From an uncultured Eubacteriaceae bacterium (lineage in GTDB: Bacteria > Bacillota > Clostridia > Lachnospirales > Lachnospiraceae), in the NCBI GenBank assembly GCA_945938055.1, contig CAMEUH010000066.1, forward strand, positions 1-11,308: a stretch of 11,308 nucleotides of DNA. The letters run 5' to 3'. Under the pieces are notes generated by a model. That model worked only from the letters and a program-made list of their open reading frames with translations, did no database searches and had not been told where the DNA came from. This document shows positions 7,048-11,308 of this stretch, piece by piece; position 1 is the stretch's first letter; the number at the start of each line of letters is the position of its first letter. The translations under genes and the position numbers were made by a program.

Positions 7048-8286
7048 TTATTCTTTTTTTCGTTTCGCCTTATTCATGCCACCTGTCATGTGTTCTTCCT
7101 CAGAATCCACAAAGCACGCACGTTTTACGGAATCTTCTCCGTAGCGGCTGCGAATCTGGTCAATGGCGGAATTTAATTTGGAAAGGCGCTCATTTTTTTG
7201 CTGGTCGAATAAATCATACTGCTCAAAGTATTCATTGGTAGCCTTTCCGGTACTGACACCAAGAAGGCGGATGGGGGTACCATGAAAGCACTCTTTAAAT
7301 AGTGATTTTGCCGTATCATAAATAGTTTCAGTTACATTGGTTGCGCAGGACAGAGTTGTCTGCCTGGAATAATGGTTAAATTCGCAGTCCGTGATGTTTA
7401 CGCTGACAACACTGATGTATGCCTTATCTGCACGAATTCTGGCACCGACAGTTTCGCACAGGGATAAAAGAATCCGGTTGACAGTTTCCATGTCCGTTAC
7501 ATCGGCTTTTAAGGTAATGGAGTTACCATAGCTTTTGTTATCAACGGAGTGGTCTAAGGTCATATTCACGTCCCGTCCGTTGGCGTAATCGTGAATGACT
7601 TCACCGTGCTTTTTAAAATGATATTTCAAAATCTCCACATCCGTATGGGCAAGGTCGCCTATGGTATGAATACCAAAACCGTGAAGCTTTGCTGCCGTGG
7701 AACGTCCCACGAAAAATAAGTCATCTACCGGAAGCGGCCAGAGTTTTTCCGGGACTTCTTCCGGAAACAGGGTATGCACAAGGTTTGGTTTTTTAAAATC
7801 CGATGCCATCTTGGCAAGAAGCTTGTTGGAAGAAACACCGATATTTACGGTAAAACCAAGCTTAGCGTAGATTTCATCCTTAATCTTTACGGCAAAATCC
7901 GGTAAGGAACCATAGAGATGCTCTGTTCCGGTCATGTCGCAGAATGCTTCATCAATACTGTATTGTTCTACCACGGGAGCATATTTTCTTAAAAGTTCCA
8001 TAAAATCATGGGAGCATTTGACAAAGTAATCGTAATTTGGGGAAGCAACTACCAGATTTGGGCATTTCTGGCGTGCACGCATGAGAGGTTCACCGGTTAC
8101 AATCCCATGGCTTTTGGCAAGGGGAGACTTTGCAAGCACGATGCCGTGACGGTTTTCTTCATTTCCACCAATAACGGAGGCAATTTCGCGCAAATCCGTG
8201 GTCTCACCCTGTGAGAGACGGCGTACGGACTCCCAGGAGAGAAATGCAGAATTCACATCAATGTGGAAAATGACTGGCTTTGGCAT
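7048..8286 (-). CDS. dinB: Y-family DNA polymerase IV (DinB)
   Basis: An error-prone translesion polymerase. The 412-residue protein shows catalytic Asp10 in HIDVNSAFLSWE, with Phe15 at the steric-gate position, and the second catalytic pair Asp112-Glu113 in YSIDEAF. The family motif VNIGVSSNKLLAKMASD (147-163), a helix-hairpin-helix region (about 190-213), and a little-finger domain (about 245-345) follow. QYDLF (356-360) fits the QxxLF pattern of beta-clamp binding. The last 50 residues are charged and probably flexible. AGGAGGTG ends 4 nt before the ATG at 8286 and gives a strong start. The promoter just upstream carries a LexA-box-like site, so SOS induction is expected. Only 7 bp separate its stop from the recJ stop on the opposite strand. 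Confidence 0.93.
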   Translation of the reverse strand: MPKPVIFHIDVNSAFLSWESVRRLSQGETTDLREIASVIGGNEENRHGIVLAKSPLAKSHGIVTGEPLMRARQKCPNLVVASPNYDYFVKCSHDFMELLRKYAPVVEQYSIDEAFCDMTGTEHLYGSLPDFAVKIKDEIYAKLGFTVNIGVSSNKLLAKMASDFKKPNLVHTLFPEEVPEKLWPLPVDDLFFVGRSTAAKLHGFGIHTIGDLAHTDVEILKYHFKKHGEVIHDYANGRDVNMTLDHSVDNKSYGNSITLKADVTDMETVNRILLSLCETVGARIRADKAYISVVSVNITDCEFNHYSRQTTLSCATNVTETIYDTAKSLFKECFHGTPIRLLGVSTGKATNEYFEQYDLFDQQKNERLSKLNSAIDQIRSRYGEDSVKRACFVDSEEEHMTGGMNKAKRKKE

Positions 8287-8290
8287 GGGA

Positions 8291-8298
8291 CACCTCCT
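8291..8298 (-). promoter_or_regulatory. Strong ribosome binding site of dinB
   Basis: Reading the minus strand, AGGAGGTG is a near-perfect anti-16S match. It lies 4 nt (6 nt from the GGAGG core) before the ATG at 8286 and decides the start. Confidence 0.85.
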
Positions 8299-8313
8299 AT
8301 TTCAGATAATATG

Positions 8314-8342
8314 ATTATAGCAGAACGTTAGTTTGGTGTAAA
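8314..8342 (-). promoter_or_regulatory. Sigma-A-type promoter of dinB
   Basis: Reading the minus strand, the -35 element is TTTACA (8342-8337) and the -10 element is TATAAT (8319-8314), with a 17-bp spacer. Transcription should begin near 8307, leaving a leader of about 20 nt that contains the ribosome binding site. A LexA-like site lies inside the spacer. Confidence 0.78.
8323..8334. promoter_or_regulatory. LexA (SOS) box-like operator in the dinB promoter
   Basis: GAACGTTAGTTT matches the Firmicute LexA core GAACN4GTTC in 7 of 8 fixed bases. The last base is T, which the Bacillus consensus GAACN4GTTY allows. It sits wholly between the -35 and -10 elements of dinB, an ideal place for repression. 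dinB genes are commonly SOS controlled. LexA itself is not in the window, so binding is inferred. Confidence 0.6.
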
Positions 8343-8399
8343 CCGGAAATCATGTAATGAAATGTCGGATTGATATGGCGAAAAAAGGAGGTCTTTATA

Positions 8400-8951
8400 A
8401 TGCAAACAGAAATCATATCAGTCAATCACCAGTCTTTCTTCATCATAAAACTTCTCGGCAAGGGAAAGGGTGGTTATTCTTATCTTGTAACGGATAAAGA
8501 AAAGCAGTATGTTTTAAAACAAATCCATCACGAGCCCTGCGATTATTATCAGTTTGGCAATAAAATTGAAGCCGAAATCAATGATTATAAAAGATTGAAG
8601 GAAATCGGTATCCGGATGCCCGAAATGCTTGACGTAGATATTGAAAAAGAACGGATTTTAAAGGAATACATAGAGGGTGATACTATTTTTGATTTGGTTT
8701 TAAATGACAGGATGCAGGAAACGTACTTTCAACAGATCAGGGAAATGTGCACGATGCTTTATGACGTTCATACCAATATCGATTACTTTCCGACGAATTT
8801 TGTGGTAAGAGATAGTGAAATTTACTATGTGGATTATGAATGTAATGATTACATGGAAGAGTGGAATTTTGAAAACTGGGGTGTGAAATACTGGTCGAAG
8901 ACGCCGGAATTTCTGGAGTATGTAAAGGGGAAGCAAAATGCTATCGGATAA
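8400..8951 (+). CDS. Small atypical protein-kinase-fold protein
   Basis: A 183-residue cytoplasmic protein that reads as a minimal kinase or phosphotransferase of the eukaryotic-like kinase superfamily. Visible elements are a Gly-rich loop, LLGKGKGGYSYLV (18-30), the ATP lysine in YVLK (Lys40), a candidate helix-C glutamate in KIEAEI (57 or 59), a catalytic-loop-like DYFPTN (128-133, with Asp and Asn at the classical spacing of five), and a VDYE (Asp145) in the place of DFG. It is much shorter than a normal kinase (about 250-300 residues) because the C-lobe nearly ends after the DFG-like site. AAGGAGGT (8385-8392) lies 7 nt before the ATG at 8400. An in-frame TTG at 8370 has no ribosome binding site. 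The gene is divergent from dinB. The substrate is unknown; a small-molecule kinase, a protein kinase or a RIO-like role are all possible. Confidence 0.72.
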   Translation: MQTEIISVNHQSFFIIKLLGKGKGGYSYLVTDKEKQYVLKQIHHEPCDYYQFGNKIEAEINDYKRLKEIGIRMPEMLDVDIEKERILKEYIEGDTIFDLVLNDRMQETYFQQIREMCTMLYDVHTNIDYFPTNFVVRDSEIYYVDYECNDYMEEWNFENWGVKYWSKTPEFLEYVKGKQNAIG

Positions 8952-8954
8952 TTA

Positions 8955-8983
8955 TGGACAAAGTAAGAAAAAAATAGTATTAT
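8955..8983 (+). promoter_or_regulatory. Probable promoter of the isomerase/epimerase gene
   Basis: The -35 element is TGGACA (8955-8960) and the -10 element is TATTAT (8978-8983), with a 17-bp spacer. Each has one mismatch to consensus. It begins just after the kinase-like gene stop at 8951. The transcript would start near 8990, giving a leader of about 66 nt before the preferred ATG at 9057. Confidence 0.5.
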
Positions 8984-9056
8984 TTTAATAGTGATTTTGC
9001 GCAGAAACGATATGCAAAATTTTGGTAATGGATTAAATTTAAAGGATGGTACGCAT

Positions 9057-9893
9057 ATGAGATTAGGAATTCGTGCACACGACATGGAGAAGGCTCCGTT
9101 AGACGAGCTGATTAAAAACATCCACGATAAGGGGTTTCACTGTACACAGCTGGCTCTTTCCAAGGCGGTGTATGACTATAAGGTAGATATCGGCATGATG
9201 ACGCCGGGCTTTGCCATGTACATTAAGGAATTATGTACGGAGTACAAGGTGGATATCTGTGTTCTTGGCTGTTATCTGAATCTGTGTAATCCGGATCCGG
9301 TAAAGCATGCAGAGATTGTGGAAAAATATAAGGCACATATCCGTTTTGCAAGTGTACTGGGCTGTGCGGTTGTAGGTACGGAGACTGGTGCGGTGAATAC
9401 AGAATACAAGTATGAGCCGGCAAATCATTCCGAAGAGGCACTGGAGCTTTTTATTGAAAATTTAAGACCGATTGTGGAATACTGTGAGAAAATGGGTGTT
9501 ATTTTTGCCATTGAACCGGTGTACAAGCATATTGTATACAATATTGAACGGGCAAGGAAGGTACTGGACGCCATTAACTCTCCGAATCTTCAGATTATTT
9601 TTGACCCGGTAAACGTGCTTCATGTGGGAAATATCCATGAGCAGGATCAGATTATTAAGGATGCCTTTGAAATTCTGGGGGATGACATTGCGGTCATTCA
9701 TTGTAAGGATTATAAGGTGGAGGGTGATGAACTCATTTCCATTCCTGCAGGACAGGGCAGCTTTAATTATCCGCTTCTTATGAAGTACATCAAGGAAAGA
9801 AAGCCGTTTGTGCACATTTCCCTTGAGAATACCAAGCCGGAAAATGCCATTGCAACCCGTGATTTCATGGAAGAATTGTATGCAAGGTCATAA
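9057..9893 (+). CDS. Sugar phosphate isomerase/epimerase-type TIM barrel protein
   Basis: A 278-residue protein of the xylose isomerase-like TIM barrel / AP endonuclease family 2 group, whose members are mostly metal-dependent isomerases or epimerases of sugars and related polyols. Counting from the ATG at 9057, likely metal ligands are Glu153 (FAIEPVYKH), Asp183 (FDPVN), His215 (IHCKDY) and Glu257 (ISLEN). GQGSFNY (232-238) is a typical late-barrel motif. The start MRLGIRAHDM is family-like and is preceded by AAAGGA about 10 nt upstream. In-frame starts at 8991 (GTG) and 9012 (ATG) would add 22 and 15 residues, but they lack ribosome binding sites, and 8991 falls at the predicted transcription start. 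No sugar transporter or kinase of an obvious pathway is adjacent, so the substrate cannot be named. Confidence 0.82.
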   Translation: MRLGIRAHDMEKAPLDELIKNIHDKGFHCTQLALSKAVYDYKVDIGMMTPGFAMYIKELCTEYKVDICVLGCYLNLCNPDPVKHAEIVEKYKAHIRFASVLGCAVVGTETGAVNTEYKYEPANHSEEALELFIENLRPIVEYCEKMGVIFAIEPVYKHIVYNIERARKVLDAINSPNLQIIFDPVNVLHVGNIHEQDQIIKDAFEILGDDIAVIHCKDYKVEGDELISIPAGQGSFNYPLLMKYIKERKPFVHISLENTKPENAIATRDFMEELYARS

Positions 9894-9968
9894 GCAGCCG
9901 GATTAAAATAGGGATTGTTTGAACAATTATTATATTATCAAGAAACTGAATGAAAAGAGGATTTTACC

Positions 9969-10493
9969 ATGAAGAAAATGGAAGATTATGTAAGAAGCAT
10001 ACCGGACTTTCCGGAAGAAGGAATTATTTTCCGTGATGTGACAAGTGTTTTGCAGGATGCAGACGGACTGCACATGGCTGTGGACAAGATGCAGGAGTTT
10101 TTAAAGGATGTGGATTTTGATGCCGTTGTAGGTCTGGAGTCCAGGGGATTTATCTTTGGAATGCCAATCGCATATAATCTTCATAAGCCGTTTATTCCGG
10201 TAAGAAAGAAAGGAAAGCTTCCTTGTGAGACTGTGGAGGTTTCTTATGATCTGGAATATGGCAGTGCAACGATTGAAATGCATAAGGATGCCATTAAGCC
10301 GGGGGATAAGGTCGTGATTGTGGATGACCTGATTGCAACCGGTGGAACCGTGGAAGCAAGTATTAAGCTTGTGGAGCAGCTTGGAGGTAAGGTGGTTAAG
10401 GTAATCTTCCTCATGGAACTTGCAGGGCTTAACGGACGTGAAAAACTTTCCGGTTATGATGTGGAATCGGTTATCATCTATGAAGGAAAATAA
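9969..10493 (+). CDS. apt: Adenine phosphoribosyltransferase
   Basis: APRT salvages adenine, converting it with PRPP to AMP and pyrophosphate in the cytoplasm. The 174-residue length is normal. Key motifs are the N-terminal IPDFPEEGIIFRDVTSVL (11-28), VVGLESRGFIFG (53-64), which binds the base, and the PRPP loop VVIVDDLIATGGT (115-127). AGAGGA (9956-9961) lies 7 nt before the ATG at 9969. The second in-frame ATG, at 9978, is less well placed. The 75-bp gap from the upstream isomerase gene shows no convincing terminator, so readthrough is possible. The stop codon directly abuts the start of the ABC transporter gene, so the two are co-transcribed and probably coupled. Confidence 0.95.
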   Translation: MKKMEDYVRSIPDFPEEGIIFRDVTSVLQDADGLHMAVDKMQEFLKDVDFDAVVGLESRGFIFGMPIAYNLHKPFIPVRKKGKLPCETVEVSYDLEYGSATIEMHKDAIKPGDKVVIVDDLIATGGTVEASIKLVEQLGGKVVKVIFLMELAGLNGREKLSGYDVESVIIYEGK

Positions 10494-11308
10494 ATGAAAA
10501 AGGTTCTGACATATTATTTAAAACCATATTATCTTCGAATGGCGGGAGGATTCGTGATTAAGTTCATTGGAACCATCATGGATCTCCTCATCCCATGGAT
10601 TCTGGCATATATGATTGATGAAGTAGTTCCGACGCAGAGCATTCGGAAAGTGTTCTTATGGGGATTTCTCATGATTGTATGTGCCTTTTTTGCTGTGTCC
10701 GGAAATATCCTTGCTAACCGTTTTGCTTCTAGGGTAGCAGAACTTTCCATGAAAACCATTCGCCATGATTTGTTTGGAAAGGTATCATATCTTTCCTGTA
10801 AAAAGGTCAATGAATTTACGGAAAGTTCACTGGTTTCCCGTCTGACTTCGGATACCTATAATGTACATAATGCCATTGGAATGATGCAAAGACTGGGTGT
10901 GCGTGCACCGATTCTTCTGATTGGCGGCATTGCAGTGACGTTGACTTTGGATTACTCCCTTGCATTGGTTCTGGTGGCAATTCTGCCCTTTATGGGAATT
11001 TTGGTGTATCTGGTTTCCAAAAAGGGAATTCCGCTTTACACAAAACAGCAGGAGGCTGTGGATGTACTGATTCGTAAGGTTCGTGAGAATGTGGCCGGTA
11101 TCCGGGTCATCAAGGCACTTTCCAAGACCGATTATGAAAAAAGAATTTTTTCGGATATTAATGCGGAGGTGGTACGCCGTGAAAAGCGTGCGGCAATGAC
11201 CATGGGGATTACCAATCCGGTTATGAATTTCATCCTGAACATGGGATGGGTTCTGGTCATTCTGGTGGGTGCGTACCGGGTCAATGCTGGACTTATGGAG
11301 AGCGGCAA
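10494..11308 (+). CDS. ABC exporter subunit, N-terminal transmembrane domain (partial)
   Basis: Open reading frame from the ATG at 10494 to the window edge: 271 complete codons with no stop, so the gene is incomplete here. The visible part is an ABC type-1 exporter membrane domain. Hydrophobic segments lie at about residues 18-40, 55-75, 135-153, 156-175 and 245-263. Family-like stretches include RFASRVAELSMKTIRHDLF (about 76-94), SSLVSRLTSDTYNVHNAIG (about 110-128) and the coupling-region pattern RENVAGIRVIKAL (about 197-209). The ATP-binding domain should follow beyond the window. AAGGA (10483-10487) within the apt 3' end is 6 nt from the start, which touches the apt stop. Such half-transporters often occur in heterodimeric pairs for drug or peptide export, so a second subunit may follow. 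The substrate is unknown. Confidence 0.88.
   Translation, partial: MKKVLTYYLKPYYLRMAGGFVIKFIGTIMDLLIPWILAYMIDEVVPTQSIRKVFLWGFLMIVCAFFAVSGNILANRFASRVAELSMKTIRHDLFGKVSYLSCKKVNEFTESSLVSRLTSDTYNVHNAIGMMQRLGVRAPILLIGGIAVTLTLDYSLALVLVAILPFMGILVYLVSKKGIPLYTKQQEAVDVLIRKVRENVAGIRVIKALSKTDYEKRIFSDINAEVVRREKRAAMTMGITNPVMNFILNMGWVLVILVGAYRVNAGLMESG

Noticed and set aside
7041..7062. Possible terminator in the recJ-dinB junction because of the T run
   Set aside because: No stem of more than 3 bp precedes the T run, and the run is part of the dinB coding end.
8978..8990. TATTA-TTT-TAATA inverted repeat after the kinase-like gene
   Set aside because: The stem is only A-T pairs, too weak for a terminator, and it overlaps the probable -10 element of the next gene.
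9015..9024. CAAAATTTTG palindrome in the isomerase leader
   Set aside because: It is a short AT-rich palindrome of the kind expected by chance in this base composition.
9462..9815. Antisense open frame of 117 codons inside the isomerase/epimerase gene
   Set aside because: It is a shadow of the strong coding frame on the plus strand, with low-complexity composition and no recognisable domain.

Overview
This window looks like ordinary chromosome of a low-to-mid GC Firmicute, most likely an anaerobic Clostridia/Lachnospiraceae member. The pointers are AGGAGG-type ribosome binding sites, sigma-A-like promoters with 17-bp spacers, an AT-leaning codon choice, and the protein types: an HflK/HflC pair, a DinB of the 'HIDVNSAFLSWE' type, a short RecJ, and a dCache-like chemoreceptor. 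The organism assignment is inference. No RNA gene, insertion sequence, CRISPR array, phage gene or integration site was seen, and no gene-free stretch exceeds 300 bases.

Layout. Positions 18-1880 hold a two-gene operon for the SPFH membrane proteins HflK and HflC. It ends at a strong hairpin terminator (about 1910-1967) that lies between convergent genes. On the minus strand, 1981-2487 encodes a shikimate-kinase-like P-loop kinase with its own promoter. Divergent from it, a near-consensus promoter with a 16-bp palindrome in its spacer drives a short TetR-type regulator (2697-3092). A methyl-accepting chemotaxis protein (3109-5142) follows 16 bp later and ends at a hairpin terminator. RecJ, a single-strand DNA exonuclease (5313-7040), is tail to tail with the Y-family polymerase DinB/Pol IV (minus, 7048-8286). 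The dinB promoter carries a LexA-box-like site between its -35 and -10 elements. Divergent from dinB is a small atypical kinase-fold protein (8400-8951). A sugar-phosphate isomerase/epimerase-type TIM barrel protein follows (start best placed at 9057, end 9893). The last genes are adenine phosphoribosyltransferase (9969-10493) and, abutting it, an ABC exporter subunit (10494 onward) that runs off the window.

How the genes fit together. The clear working units are the hflKC operon, the tetR-MCP operon with a probable autoregulatory operator, and apt-ABC, where the stop and start codons touch. RecJ and DinB both act in DNA repair and damage tolerance, but they are on opposite strands and only dinB shows an SOS-like operator.

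No wholly new system is evident. The points most worth checking are the altered substrate-binding residues in the shikimate-kinase-like protein, the truncated TetR protein coupled to a chemoreceptor, the LexA-like site shared by dinB and the mini-kinase, and the unknown function of that mini-kinase.
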